Source of the DNA: Clostridia bacterium
GTDB lineage: Bacteria; Bacillota; Clostridia; Lachnospirales; Lachnospiraceae
Direction of reading: 5' to 3'
Assembly: GCA_910574835.1 (NCBI GenBank)
Contig: CAJTDE010000001.1
Span: 124,001 to 188,000, forward strand
Length of the DNA stretch: 64,000 nucleotides
Part shown: piece after piece, positions 35,462 to 44,017 of the stretch
How the letters are laid out: every line of letters starts with the position of its first letter
Position numbering within the stretch: the first letter of the stretch is position 1
The notes under the pieces: generated by a model
Database searches by the model: none
What the model was told of the DNA's origin: nothing
What the model saw: the letters and a program-made list of their open reading frames with translations, nothing else
Translations under genes and position numbers: made by a program

Positions 35462-36412
35462 ATGAAACATCGATTGGAGCTTCATCTTCACTTAGACGGT
35501 TCTCTTCGTCCGGAAACCGTCTGGGATCTGGCCGTCAAACAGGGAATCCGGCTTCCGGTAAATAGTCCGGAGGAGGTGCGCTTCCGGATGAGAGTACCGG
35601 AAGACTGCAAGACACTGGATGAATACCTGGAACGGTTTGCGCTGCCGCTTTTAGTCCTTCAGGAAGAGGATGCCATTGAGCGAGTAGCTTTTGAATTGGT
35701 AGAGGACTTGGCAAAGGCCGGGCTTGACTATGCGGAGATCCGCTTTGCGCCGCAGCTCTCCGTCAAGCAGGGCTTAAGCCAGAATGCTGTCACAGAGGCA
35801 GCGATTCGGGGCGTTGCACGGGGAATGGAAGCTTACCCCGGCATCCGGGCAGGACTAATACTCTGCTGTATGCGGGGCGACACCAATGAAGAATTAAACC
35901 TGCAGACAGTAGACATGGTAAAAAAATATTTAGGAGATATCGTTTGTGCGGTAGATATAGCCGGAGCAGAGGGGCAGTTCCCGACAGAGCTGTTCAAAAA
36001 AGTTTTTGACAGGGCCAATGAATATCAGCTTCCTATGACCATTCACGCAGGCGAAGTGGGCGGCCCGGACAGCATAAGGACAGCTCTTTCCTATGGAACA
36101 AAGCGAATCGGTCACGGTGTGGCAGCGATCAAAGATGAAACACTGATAAAAGAACTCATCGAAAAAAATATAACTCTGGAAGTCTGCGTTACCAGCAACT
36201 ATCATACAAAAATTGCCAAGACACTGGCGGATCACCCTATCCGCAGACTTTTTGACGCCGGAGTAAAAGTGACCGTAAACTCCGACAATATGACCGCATC
36301 CGACACCCATCTGCAAAAAGAACTTGAAATTCTGCGCTCCGTATTCAAATTTACCGACAAAGAGATTGAACGCCTGCAGGAAAATGCCTGGGATGCCCGG
36401 TTCTTAAAATAA
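35462..36412 (+). CDS. add: Adenosine deaminase
   Basis: A 316-residue zinc hydrolase that converts adenosine or deoxyadenosine to inosine and ammonia. The metal and active-site motifs are ELHLHLDGSLRPE (residues 4-16), TIHAGEVGGPDSI (Glu about residue 199), RIGHG and NSDNMTASDT with the second Asp pair. It follows a nucleoside ABC importer in the same operon, making purine salvage the clear role. GGAAGGAG lies 11 bases before the ATG. A GC-rich hairpin follows. Confidence 0.93.
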   Translation: MKHRLELHLHLDGSLRPETVWDLAVKQGIRLPVNSPEEVRFRMRVPEDCKTLDEYLERFALPLLVLQEEDAIERVAFELVEDLAKAGLDYAEIRFAPQLSVKQGLSQNAVTEAAIRGVARGMEAYPGIRAGLILCCMRGDTNEELNLQTVDMVKKYLGDIVCAVDIAGAEGQFPTELFKKVFDRANEYQLPMTIHAGEVGGPDSIRTALSYGTKRIGHGVAAIKDETLIKELIEKNITLEVCVTSNYHTKIAKTLADHPIRRLFDAGVKVTVNSDNMTASDTHLQKELEILRSVFKFTDKEIERLQENAWDARFLK

Positions 36413-36444
36413 AGATTAAAAATAAAGTTCCTATTTTATATTCA

Positions 36445-36480
36445 CCGGGGCTGTCTTACAACAAGCAAGCAGCCCCGGCT
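36445..36480 (+). terminator. Hairpin ending the nucleoside-uptake operon
   Basis: CCGGGGCTG (36445-36453) pairs with CAGCCCCGG (36470-36478) around a 16-base loop. The following sequence is AT-rich but lacks a clean U-run. Confidence 0.6.
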
Positions 36481-36489
36481 AAATTTATC

Positions 36490-36517
36490 TTGACAATAAA
36501 ATTTTCTATGCTATACT
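36490..36517 (+). promoter_or_regulatory. Promoter of queT
   Basis: A perfect TTGACA (36490-36495) and TATACT (36512-36517), 16 bases apart, start a leader of about 145 bases that contains the preQ1 riboswitch. Confidence 0.75.
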
Positions 36518-36617
36518 TCTATCTTGACCACTTAAAAACGACAAAAATTGTCCATCAATTTTTCAAATTTCTAAGCGGCCCCAAAATAAAGCAAGCTGAA
36601 AACCATATCAGCAAACC

Positions 36618-36657
36618 CGTGTGTTCGAAACCATCCACACGTAAAACAAAACTAAGG
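36618..36657 (+). ncRNA. preQ1-I riboswitch controlling queT
   Basis: A six-base-pair stem, CGTGTG (36618-36623) with CACACG (36636-36641), closes a 12-base loop TTCGAAACCATC that carries the T-T-C and A-A-C-C elements of class I preQ1 aptamers. The A-rich tail TAAAACAAAACTAAGG matches the conserved tail that folds back as a pseudoknot. The tail runs into the AAGGAG site (36654-36659), so ligand binding would hide the ribosome site and reduce translation when preQ1 is plentiful. Placement before queT agrees with known regulation of this family. Confidence 0.8.
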
Positions 36658-36668
36658 AGAGAAAGAAA

Positions 36669-37157
36669 ATGAAAGAAAACAAAGTATTATTCCTGTCACA
36701 AGCCGCAATGATCGCGGCAATCTACGTGGTGCTCTGCATCGCCTTCGCCCCCATCAGCTACGGTGCAATTCAGGTACGGATAGCAGAAGCCCTCACCATC
36801 CTGCCCTACTTCACCCCAGCCGCCATCCCGGGCCTATTCATCGGCTGTCTCATTGCCAACCTCATCGGAGGAAGCGTCCTCATTGACGTTATTGGAGGAA
36901 GCATAGCAACCCTCCTGGGAGCCACAGCAACCTGGCTGCTGCGCAAAAAAAGCCGTTACTTAGCCCCCATCCCCCCCATCCTGGCCAACACCCTCATAGT
37001 CCCCTTCATCCTCCGCTACGGCTACGGAGAACCCCTCCCCATCCCCTTCCTCATGGCAACCGTAGGAATAGGAGAACTAGCCGCCTGCGGCGTCATGGGG
37101 CTAATCCTCCTAACCGTACTAAGCAAATACCGAAAATTCATCTTCCGAACCGCATAA
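36669..37157 (+). CDS. queT: QueT-family queuosine-precursor transporter
   Basis: A 162-residue membrane protein with five or six helices. The signature AFAPISYGAIQVRIAEALTI (residues 21-40) is typical of the QueT family, putative importers of preQ1 or related queuosine precursors, probably as the S component of an ECF transporter. No energising ECF genes are close, so a shared module elsewhere is likely. Expression is controlled by the preQ1-I riboswitch just upstream. Codon third positions are strikingly C- and A-rich compared with most neighbours. Confidence 0.9.
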   Translation: MKENKVLFLSQAAMIAAIYVVLCIAFAPISYGAIQVRIAEALTILPYFTPAAIPGLFIGCLIANLIGGSVLIDVIGGSIATLLGATATWLLRKKSRYLAPIPPILANTLIVPFILRYGYGEPLPIPFLMATVGIGELAACGVMGLILLTVLSKYRKFIFRTA

Positions 37158-37210
37158 AAAGAACATCCAAACAGTACCAAATAAAAAACAACCCAACCAA
37201 CCCAACACCC

Positions 37211-37245
37211 AAAAAGCCTGCGCACATCCAAATCGCAGGCTTTTT
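37211..37245 (+). terminator. Intrinsic terminator of queT
   Basis: AAAAAGCCTGCG (37211-37222) pairs with CGCAGGCTTTTT (37234-37245) around an 11-base loop. It is a strong, symmetric terminator. Confidence 0.9.
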
Positions 37246-37275
37246 GCGCGAAAAAATTACCGAGTCCAACCAACA

Positions 37276-37460
37276 GGGGAAGAGGGGAGGGGGAGGGATT
37301 TCCGGTATCCGGTGTCCGGCTGTTCGCGCACACGCCGTATGATATGAGCGGACATACACAAAGTCCAAAAACCAAAACCAATGTCCGCTCAGAGCATACG
37401 GCGTGTACGTGAACCGTCCGAACACAGGATATGGAAATCCCTCCCCCTCCCCTCTTCCCC
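37276..37460. repeat. Large imperfect inverted repeat, two 80-bp arms
   Basis: The left arm (37276-37355) and right arm (37381-37460) are near reverse complements around a 25-base A/C-rich loop. The outer 28 bp are perfect, as are the inner blocks ACACGCCGTATG and TGAGCGGACAT; the middle has about eight mismatches and two one-base bulges. It lies between the queT terminator and the DeoR promoter. No gene was found in it. The whole gene-free stretch 37158-37601 therefore consists of a terminator, this element and a promoter. Confidence 0.9.
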
Positions 37461-37512
37461 GTCCGTCTACTCCCCCAAAAAAATATTTCCCCCAAAACCC
37501 CAAGAACCCCTG

Positions 37513-37579
37513 TTGACTTACGTGTTACAAAATGTTATAATATGTTACAAGTTAAGAAAAGAACATAACAAAACTTAAC
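37513..37579 (+). promoter_or_regulatory. Promoter and operator of the DeoR-family gene
   Basis: TTGACT (37513-37518) and TATAAT (37536-37541) are 17 bases apart. Three direct repeats of TGTTAyAA lie at 37523, 37533 and 37543, exactly 10 bases apart, so all face one side of the helix and cover the -10 box. An inverted pair GTTAAG (37551) and CTTAAC (37574) follows. This looks like an autoregulatory operator. Confidence 0.7.
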
Positions 37580-37601
37580 AAGAAAGCCAGAAGGAACTTA
37601 C

Positions 37602-38360
37602 ATGAACCAACTTCGCAGAGAAAACATTGGAAAATATATTCGGGAAAAAGGCGCCGTCACCGTAAAAGAGGTCAGCGCTCTTTTTCCCGATGTCAGTCTA
37701 ATGACCATCCACCGGGATCTGGAGAAGCTGGAAGAAGAAGGCGCCATCATCCGCACCCGCGGCGGCGCCATATCCGCGACACCAGGAGCCAGCCCCACAG
37801 AGATCAAGCTGGAGACCCGAATGCAGAGCAACTGGAAAGAAAAGCGTGAAATGGCCCGAAAAGCCCTAAGGCTCATAGAACCGGGCAGTGCCGTATTCCT
37901 GGATGCGGGAACCTCCAATATGGCTTTAGCCCAGGCGATCCCCGATATGGATCTCAACATCTTTACCACAGGCCCCGGAATCGCCTTGGAGCTTGGAAAG
38001 CTTTCCGTTCCAACCGTCCACATGTGCGGCGGAACCCTGAATCGTTTTAACCAGGCAGTTTCAGGTCAAAGCACCCTGCAGATGCTGGAACAGATCAACA
38101 TCGCCACGGCATTCCTGGGCGTATCCGGCTATACACAGGACGGGGGCTTCACCTGCGGCAAGGAAGATGAGATGCTGGTAAAAAGCCTTATGATGAGAAA
38201 AGCCGGAAAAAAAGTCATCCTTATGGACAGCTCCAAGTGCGGCAGGATTCTTCCTTACACTTTCGGAAATGTGGAGGATGCCGACTACATCATCAGCGAC
38301 GGACAGCTTCCGGAGGAAGTAATACATCGCGCGGAACAGGCAGGAACCATCATTATTTAA
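37602..38360 (+). CDS. DeoR/GlpR-family transcriptional regulator
   Basis: A 252-residue regulator. The N-terminal DeoR HTH reads VTVKEVSALFPDVSLMTIHR with RTRGGA after it (residues 18-55). The C-terminal sensor domain has DAGTSNMALA, TTGPGIALEL, GGTLN and the late KVILMDSSKCG, as in regulators that bind phosphorylated sugars. The gene precedes the E2-E1 dehydrogenase genes by about 50 bases with no terminator, so it probably controls them and itself through the repeats at 37523-37550. Start: ATG with AAGGAA upstream. Confidence 0.9.
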   Translation: MNQLRRENIGKYIREKGAVTVKEVSALFPDVSLMTIHRDLEKLEEEGAIIRTRGGAISATPGASPTEIKLETRMQSNWKEKREMARKALRLIEPGSAVFLDAGTSNMALAQAIPDMDLNIFTTGPGIALELGKLSVPTVHMCGGTLNRFNQAVSGQSTLQMLEQINIATAFLGVSGYTQDGGFTCGKEDEMLVKSLMMRKAGKKVILMDSSKCGRILPYTFGNVEDADYIISDGQLPEEVIHRAEQAGTIII

Positions 38361-38412
38361 GCCCGTAATAGCAACACAAATATATATCAAAGAAATTATG
38401 GAGGGAAAAGAA

Positions 38413-39390
38413 ATGGCAGTAGGCGTATTAATGCCAAAAGCAGGAATCACGGTAGAAGAATGTATCATTACCGAGTGGCTGAAGAAAAAAGGTGACCATG
38501 TAAACGTGGGCGATATCCTCTTCACCTATGAGACGGACAAAGCATCCTTCGAATGTGAATCCACAGCAGAAGGAGAGATCCTTGAAATTTTTTATGAAGA
38601 CGGAGACGAAGTACCTGTTCTGGTAAATGTCTGCGCAGTAGGACAGCCCGGAGACGACATTTCCGGAATCAAAGAGGGAACCGCATCCACAGCAGAGGCA
38701 GCTCCGTCAGAGGCAGCCCCGGCGCCTGCTGCGGCAGCTCCGGCACCGGCAGCAGCAACAGGACCCATAGCACAGGGCGTACTGATGCCCAAGGCGGGAA
38801 TCACGGTAGAAGAGTGTGTAATTACGGAGTGGCATAAGAAAAAAGGCGATCAGGTCAATGTGGGTGACATCCTTTTTACCTATGAGACGGACAAGGCATC
38901 CTTTGAGTGCGAGTCTACCGCAGCAGGCGAGCTTCTTGAGATCTTCTATGAAGATGGAGACGAAGTGCCTGTTCTTGTGAATGTCTGCGCCATCGGAAAA
39001 CCGGGCGACAGTATTGAGGGCTTAAAAGAAGGCACGGCACCTGCACAAGCTCCGGCAGCAGCGCCCGCACCTGCACAGGCTCCGGCGCCTGCAGCAGCAA
39101 CAGGACCCGTAGCACAGGGAGTACTGATGCCTAAGGCGGGAATTACGGTAGAAGAGTGTGTGATTACGGAGTGGCATAAGAAAAAAGGCGATCAGGTGAA
39201 GGTTGGAGATATCCTTTTCACTTATGAGACAGATAAAGCGGCATTTGAGTGTGAGTCCACCGCAGAGGGAGAGCTTCTTGAGATTTTCTATGAGGACGGA
39301 GACGAAGTACCCGTTCTTGTGAATGTCTGCGCCATTGGAAAACAGGGTGACAGCATTGAAGGATTGAAGGAAGGGACAGCCCCGGCAGCA
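38413..39390 (+). repeat. Three near-identical lipoyl-domain repeats within the E2 gene
   Basis: The lipoyl domain plus Ala/Pro linker is repeated with a period of 342 bases (114 codons): GGACCC-x-TAGCACAGGG occurs at 38761 and again at 39103. Lipoyl lysine codons fall at 38539, 38893 and 39235. Copies two and three are closest to each other, suggesting a recent duplication or continuing gene conversion. Confidence 0.85.
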
Positions 39391-40383
39391 GCGCCTGCAC
39401 CTGCGGCAGAAGCAGCTCCGACAGCAGCTCCTGTTGTGACAGCGTCCCCGGCAGCGGCAAACGGCCCGGCCAATCCGGATGCAAAGGTATCCCCGAGAGC
39501 CAGAATGGCAGCAAAGAATCTGGGTGTGGATGCCACGGCAGCGACACCGACCGGTCCTCACGGACGCATCATTGAGGCTGATGTAAAGGCGTATGCGGCA
39601 AGCGCACCGGCTCCGGCAGCAGCGCCCGTACCTGTAGCGGCTCCGGCAGCCGCAGAGACAGCCCCGGTAGCAGCCGCAGCAGAAGTGGAATACGTAGATG
39701 TGAAGTTCTCCGGCGTGAGAAAGGCAACTGCAAAGGCAATGGTGAAGTCCTTAAGCACGATGGCCCAGCTTACCCATTATCATACCTTTGATGCGACTGC
39801 TCTTATGAACTTAAGAAAGCAGATTAAGGCTAACGGTGAGTCGATGGGGATGCCGAATATCACTCTGAACGACATGGTTATGTTCGCCGTATCCCGTATC
39901 CTTCTCAACCATTCTGATTTGAATGCGATTATGCCGGAAGACAACATACTGCGCAAATACACTAACGTACATCTTGGAATGGCGGTAGACACGCCCAAAG
40001 GACTGATGGTTCCCACCATCTTCAATGCAAACAAGATGACCCTCTCCGAGCTATGCATGGAGGCAAAGCGTCTTGCAAAGATTTGCCAGGAAGGCAAGGC
40101 GACACCGGATATGCTGTCCGGCGCAAGCTTTACCGTATCCAATGTAGGCTCCCTCGGCGTAGAGATGTTCACGCCTGTTGTGAATCCGCCTCAGGTGGGA
40201 ATCCTTGGCGTCTGCGGTATTACAACAAGAGTGAGGGAAGTAAACGGCGAGATCAAGACTTACCCGGCTATGGGACTCTGCCTGTCCTATGACCACAGAG
40301 CGCTGGATGGAACGCCGGCTTCCAAGTTTGTAAAAGAGCTGTGCACCGCACTTGAGAACATTTCTCTGTTAATGATGAAATAA
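38413..40383 (+). CDS. 2-oxo acid dehydrogenase E2 (dihydrolipoamide acyltransferase) with three lipoyl domains
   Basis: A 656-residue E2 core enzyme. Three lipoyl domains carry the modified Lys in ETDKASF or ETDKAAF at residues 43, 161 and 275, joined by Ala/Pro-rich flexible linkers. A peripheral-subunit-binding domain follows (KVSPRARMAAKNLGVD, about 355-395), then a second linker and the catalytic domain ending in SYDHRALDGTPASKF with the active His. It passes acyl groups from E1 to CoA. The ATG at 38413 is chosen because GGAGGG lies 6 bases upstream; the ATG at 38398 includes that site in its own codons. Three lipoyl domains are more than most Gram-positive E2 proteins have. No E3 gene is nearby. 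Confidence 0.94.
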   Translation: MAVGVLMPKAGITVEECIITEWLKKKGDHVNVGDILFTYETDKASFECESTAEGEILEIFYEDGDEVPVLVNVCAVGQPGDDISGIKEGTASTAEAAPSEAAPAPAAAAPAPAAATGPIAQGVLMPKAGITVEECVITEWHKKKGDQVNVGDILFTYETDKASFECESTAAGELLEIFYEDGDEVPVLVNVCAIGKPGDSIEGLKEGTAPAQAPAAAPAPAQAPAPAAATGPVAQGVLMPKAGITVEECVITEWHKKKGDQVKVGDILFTYETDKAAFECESTAEGELLEIFYEDGDEVPVLVNVCAIGKQGDSIEGLKEGTAPAAAPAPAAEAAPTAAPVVTASPAAANGPANPDAKVSPRARMAAKNLGVDATAATPTGPHGRIIEADVKAYAASAPAPAAAPVPVAAPAAAETAPVAAAAEVEYVDVKFSGVRKATAKAMVKSLSTMAQLTHYHTFDATALMNLRKQIKANGESMGMPNITLNDMVMFAVSRILLNHSDLNAIMPEDNILRKYTNVHLGMAVDTPKGLMVPTIFNANKMTLSELCMEAKRLAKICQEGKATPDMLSGASFTVSNVGSLGVEMFTPVVNPPQVGILGVCGITTRVREVNGEIKTYPAMGLCLSYDHRALDGTPASKFVKELCTALENISLLMMK

Positions 40384-40405
40384 ATAAAGAAAAGGAGATA
40401 AAAAA

Positions 40406-42886
40406 ATGCCAAAGTCATTGTACATCGATCCCGACAAAATGCGTGCTGAGGGAAAAATCACTTTTAAAGATATTCCCATCAATACCTACAAGAAAACCAT
40501 AAAAGAGGAGATGGAGGAAGGCAACTTCACAAAAGAAGACCTGCTCCGCATCTTCCGCGACATGACCATCTGCCGTGAGTTTGAGGACATGCTGAACCAG
40601 ATTAAGACCCAGGCAAAGTATGCGGATGTTGATACCACCTATCCGGGTCCCGCACACCTTTCCTTAGGCCAGGAAGCGGCGGCAGTCGGTGAGGCTTATC
40701 TTCTGAATAAGGAAGACTTTACATTCGGAAGCCACAGAAGCCACAGCGAAATTCTTGCAAAATGCCTTTCCTGTATTCAGAAGCTGGATGACAAGGAACT
40801 TCTGGATGACATGGAGAATTTCTTTGACGGCAAGACTTTAAAGGCCATTAAGACTGTCAGCAAGGCAGACGGAGATGTGAAAGAGCTTGCGATTGAGTTC
40901 ATCGTATATGGTGCGCTTGCCGAGCTGTTTGCCCGTGAGAACGGCTTTCACAAAGGACTTGGCGGCTCCATGCATGCATTCTTCCTTCCCTTCGGCGTAT
41001 ATCCCAACAATGCGCTGGTAGGAGGCTCCGCAACCATTTCCACCGGCGCTGCGCTGTATAAGAAGTGTAACGACAAGGGCGGTGTGGTTGTAGCTAACCT
41101 TGGCGACGGTTCTATGGGCCGCGGACCCGTATGGGAAGCTCTTTCCTTTGCAACGATGGATCAGTACCGCACACTTTGGGAGGAAGGCAGAAAAGGCGGA
41201 CTTCCGCTGATCTTCAATATCAACAACAACTCCTACGGCATGGGCGGTCAGACCTACGGCGAGACGATGGGTTACGGCGAGCTGGCACGTATGGGTGCAG
41301 GTGTAACTGAGAGCCAGCTTCACGCAGAGAGAGTGGATGGCTACAATCCTCTTGCGGTGATTGATGCATACCGGAGAAAGCTTCCGTTGGTAAAGAGCGG
41401 AGAAGGCCCCGTATTCCTGGACGTTGTTACTTACCGTCTTCTCGGACATTCTACCTCCGACCAGAATGCTTACCGTACCAAAGAGGAGATTGAGGCATGG
41501 AGAGCACAGGATCCGCTTGTTACTTACCGTAAAGCACTGGTAGATGCAGGAGTAGCGGAGGATAGCGAGTTTGAAGAGATCTGGGCAAAGACAAAAGAGA
41601 GAATGGCACGCATCTGCCGTCTGGCAGCAGACAAGGACGCTTCTCCTTATCTTGACTTTGACAATGATCCCGGAATCATCGAACGCCTGATGTTCAATAA
41701 CGAGAAGAAGCGCAATATGGACACTACCAGAGAGCCGTCCGTTACAGGACCAAAGGAGAGCTGCAAGCGCTATACCGATATTCAGAAGAAGGTTCGCACT
41801 CATTATCTGGACGGCAAGGAAGTAAGCGCCATGAAGCGCTACAATATTCGTGATGCTATCTTTGAGCCCATGTTTAATAAATATTATGAAGATCCCACGC
41901 TGATTGCTTACGGTGAGGATGTACGTGACTGGGGCGGCGCATTTGCCGTATACCGTGGATTTACCGATGTGATTCCTTACTCCAGACTGTTCAACTCACC
42001 CATTTCCGAGACTGCTATCGTGGGTACCGGCGTAGGTTATACCATGTGCGGAGGCCGTGCGGTGGTAGAGCTGATGTATGCGGACTTTATCGGCTGCTGC
42101 GGAGATGAGATCTTTAACCAGATGGCAAAATGGCAGGCTATGAGCGCCGGCATTTTGAAGATGCCCCTTATACTTCGTGTGTCTGTTGGTTCTAAGTACG
42201 GCGCACAGCATTCTCAGGACTGGACTTCCATGTGTGCGCATGTACCGGGACTGAAGGTGTGCTTCCCGGCAACGCCTTACGAGGCAAAGGGCCTGATGCA
42301 GACAGCGCTCAACGGAACCGACCCGGTTGTATTCTTTGAGAGCCAGAGAATCTATGATATCGGTGAGAAGTTCCATGAGGGCGGCGTTCCCCAGGGCGAG
42401 TATGAGATTGAGTTCGGCGATGTGGATGTCATCAAGAACGGTTCCGACATTACCATGCTGACCGTTGGAGCAACCCTTTACCGCGCATACGATGCGGTGA
42501 AAGAGCTGGAAGAGAAGTATGGCCTGTCCGTAGAGCTTATCAACCTCCACAGTCTGGTTCCGTTGGATTACACAAAGATCCTGGAGTCCGTAAAGAAGAC
42601 AGGAAAGGTAGTTCTGACCTCCGATGCTTGTGCAAGAGGAACCTTCTTAGACGAGGTGGCCAAGAATATTACCGAGCTTGCCTTTGATTACCTGGATGCA
42701 CCGCCTGCAATCGTGGGAGCACAGAACTGGATCACACCGCCGTATGAGTATGATCATTACTTCTTCCCGCAGAAGGAGTGGATTATGGATGCAATCAATG
42801 AGAAGCTGATTCCGCTTAAGGACTACAAGCCGACTACCAATGTAACGGCAGAAGAGCAGCTTAGAAAGCTGAAACTGGGTATCTAA
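40406..42886 (+). CDS. Fused alpha/beta E1 of a 2-oxo acid (pyruvate/acetoin-type) dehydrogenase
   Basis: An 826-residue thiamine-diphosphate enzyme. Residues 1-440 are E1-alpha: AHLSLGQEAAAVGEAYLL, GSHRSHSE, the cofactor motif GDGSMGRGPVWEAL to NINNNSYGMGG and RLLGHSTSDQ. Residues 480-826 are E1-beta: AYGEDVRDWGGAFAVYRG, NSPISETAIVGTGVGYTM and LRVSVGSKYGAQHSQDWTS. The fusion is seen in some Clostridia. The substrate may be pyruvate, acetoin or a branched oxo acid. It lies 22 bases after the E2 gene with AAGGAG upstream. E3 (dihydrolipoyl dehydrogenase) is missing from this operon. Confidence 0.93.
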   Translation: MPKSLYIDPDKMRAEGKITFKDIPINTYKKTIKEEMEEGNFTKEDLLRIFRDMTICREFEDMLNQIKTQAKYADVDTTYPGPAHLSLGQEAAAVGEAYLLNKEDFTFGSHRSHSEILAKCLSCIQKLDDKELLDDMENFFDGKTLKAIKTVSKADGDVKELAIEFIVYGALAELFARENGFHKGLGGSMHAFFLPFGVYPNNALVGGSATISTGAALYKKCNDKGGVVVANLGDGSMGRGPVWEALSFATMDQYRTLWEEGRKGGLPLIFNINNNSYGMGGQTYGETMGYGELARMGAGVTESQLHAERVDGYNPLAVIDAYRRKLPLVKSGEGPVFLDVVTYRLLGHSTSDQNAYRTKEEIEAWRAQDPLVTYRKALVDAGVAEDSEFEEIWAKTKERMARICRLAADKDASPYLDFDNDPGIIERLMFNNEKKRNMDTTREPSVTGPKESCKRYTDIQKKVRTHYLDGKEVSAMKRYNIRDAIFEPMFNKYYEDPTLIAYGEDVRDWGGAFAVYRGFTDVIPYSRLFNSPISETAIVGTGVGYTMCGGRAVVELMYADFIGCCGDEIFNQMAKWQAMSAGILKMPLILRVSVGSKYGAQHSQDWTSMCAHVPGLKVCFPATPYEAKGLMQTALNGTDPVVFFESQRIYDIGEKFHEGGVPQGEYEIEFGDVDVIKNGSDITMLTVGATLYRAYDAVKELEEKYGLSVELINLHSLVPLDYTKILESVKKTGKVVLTSDACARGTFLDEVAKNITELAFDYLDAPPAIVGAQNWITPPYEYDHYFFPQKEWIMDAINEKLIPLKDYKPTTNVTAEEQLRKLKLGI

Positions 42887-42910
42887 GAAAACATAAATTA
42901 TTGAAGAAAT

Positions 42911-42951
42911 AAAAAAAGAAGCGTATTCTCCGAAGAGGATGCGCTTCTTTT
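42911..42951. terminator. Bidirectional terminator between E1 and AraC genes
   Basis: AGAAGCG (42917-42923) pairs with CGCTTCT (42942-42948), with further weaker pairs inside, flanked by seven A on the left and a T-run on the right. It serves the convergent E1 and AraC-family genes. Confidence 0.8.
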
Positions 42952-43879
42952 ATGGCTGTTTTCCCTTTCCGTACAGTTCGTGATAGTGATTCACATTTCT
43001 TCGGTAGGTCAAGGGACTGACACTGGTAATCTTCTTAAACACGGAGGAAAAATAATTGCTGGAGGAGAAGCCTAACTCATAGGCCAGATCCGTTATATTT
43101 TTTTCCGTTGTTTCCAAAAGTTTTTTTGCCAAATTCATTTTCTGTACGGTAATATAGTCCGCAGGGGTAAAGCCTACTTCCTCCCGAAATTTGCTTTTAA
43201 ATCGGGAAATGGAGTAACCGGAGATTTCGGCCAGATCCTGTACGGAGAGGGCGCTGGTTAGATTGGCGGCCACATAGTTCATGGCCTTTTGGATGTGAAG
43301 GTCAATCTGGCGCAGCGTTTCCTTCCGGATGGGCGACATGTAGTACAGGTTGAAGAGAAATGCCGTGAGAAAGGGACAGCCGTTAATGATATCATCCCTC
43401 TGCTCGCTGGAAAAGAGATTAAAGCCGGTGCGGATGAGCTGAATCTCCGTGGAGGAGAGCTGTAAATGGCGATGCTCCATAGAAAGAAGACGCTCTCGAA
43501 GGATGTGACTGTACTGCTGATTCAGGCCCAGAATACTCTCCGCCTCCCTGCTTACATCAATCTGTAAGGCATAAAATTCGCTTGGCTGCTGAGGTTGCTC
43601 ACCGTTTCCGTGCAGCTCATAGGGAAAGATGCAAAAAGCTTCATTCCCGGTGATGGTATAAGAATTGAACTGGCTGTCCTGCTTTAACAAGGTGCGTCGT
43701 TCCCCCTTAACCATACAGTGGATCTCAAGAATGTCCGAGTGATAATGTGTGGGGGAAGGATCGAAGGCAAAAGGATGGCTCCAGTGCGTCAGATTTTTTA
43801 AACCAGGAATCTGATGGACATCCTGGGTGATGATTTTCTTGTGTTTGGACCAGCAATACTCATCAATAATTTCAAGCAT
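42950..43879 (-). CDS. AraC-family transcriptional regulator
   Basis: A 309-residue regulator. The N-terminal half is a cupin-like sensor (for example PSPTHYHSDILEIHCMVKGE). The C-terminal AraC HTH pair spans about residues 205-300: LTSALSVQDLAEISGYSISR with FKSKFREEVGFTPADY, then NITDLAYELGFSSSNYFSSV. It is divergent from the TRAP and aldolase operon at 44138 and is its likely activator, responding to the transported acid. A minus-strand promoter lies at 43989-44016. Confidence 0.9.
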   Translation of the reverse strand: MLEIIDEYCWSKHKKIITQDVHQIPGLKNLTHWSHPFAFDPSPTHYHSDILEIHCMVKGERRTLLKQDSQFNSYTITGNEAFCIFPYELHGNGEQPQQPSEFYALQIDVSREAESILGLNQQYSHILRERLLSMEHRHLQLSSTEIQLIRTGFNLFSSEQRDDIINGCPFLTAFLFNLYYMSPIRKETLRQIDLHIQKAMNYVAANLTSALSVQDLAEISGYSISRFKSKFREEVGFTPADYITVQKMNLAKKLLETTEKNITDLAYELGFSSSNYFSSVFKKITSVSPLTYRRNVNHYHELYGKGKQP

Positions 43880-43988
43880 GGTTCATGGATATCCTTCCTA
43901 GGCAAATGGCTGCCGCCGGTTGACTTTTTTTAGTAAAAGTATAAAAAAATACTAAATATTATATTGAATGAGAATTTTCTCTAAACAT

Positions 43989-44017
43989 ATTATACTACTT
44001 TTGACTAAAAAGTCAAA
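43989..44017 (-). promoter_or_regulatory. Promoter of the AraC gene with overlapping inverted repeat
   Basis: On the minus strand TTGACT (44016-44011) and TATAAT (43994-43989) are 16 bases apart. The -35 box is one arm of the inverted repeat TTTGACT (44000-44006) and AGTCAAA (44011-44017). A second inverted pair, TTAGTA (43930-43935) and TACTAA (43950-43955), lies in the same divergent region. Otherwise nothing was found in 43880-44137. Confidence 0.55.

Noticed and set aside
37022-37578. Several reading frames in the intergenic palindrome
   Set aside because: They overlap a terminator and the two arms of the inverted repeat; their sequences follow from the purine-rich repeat.
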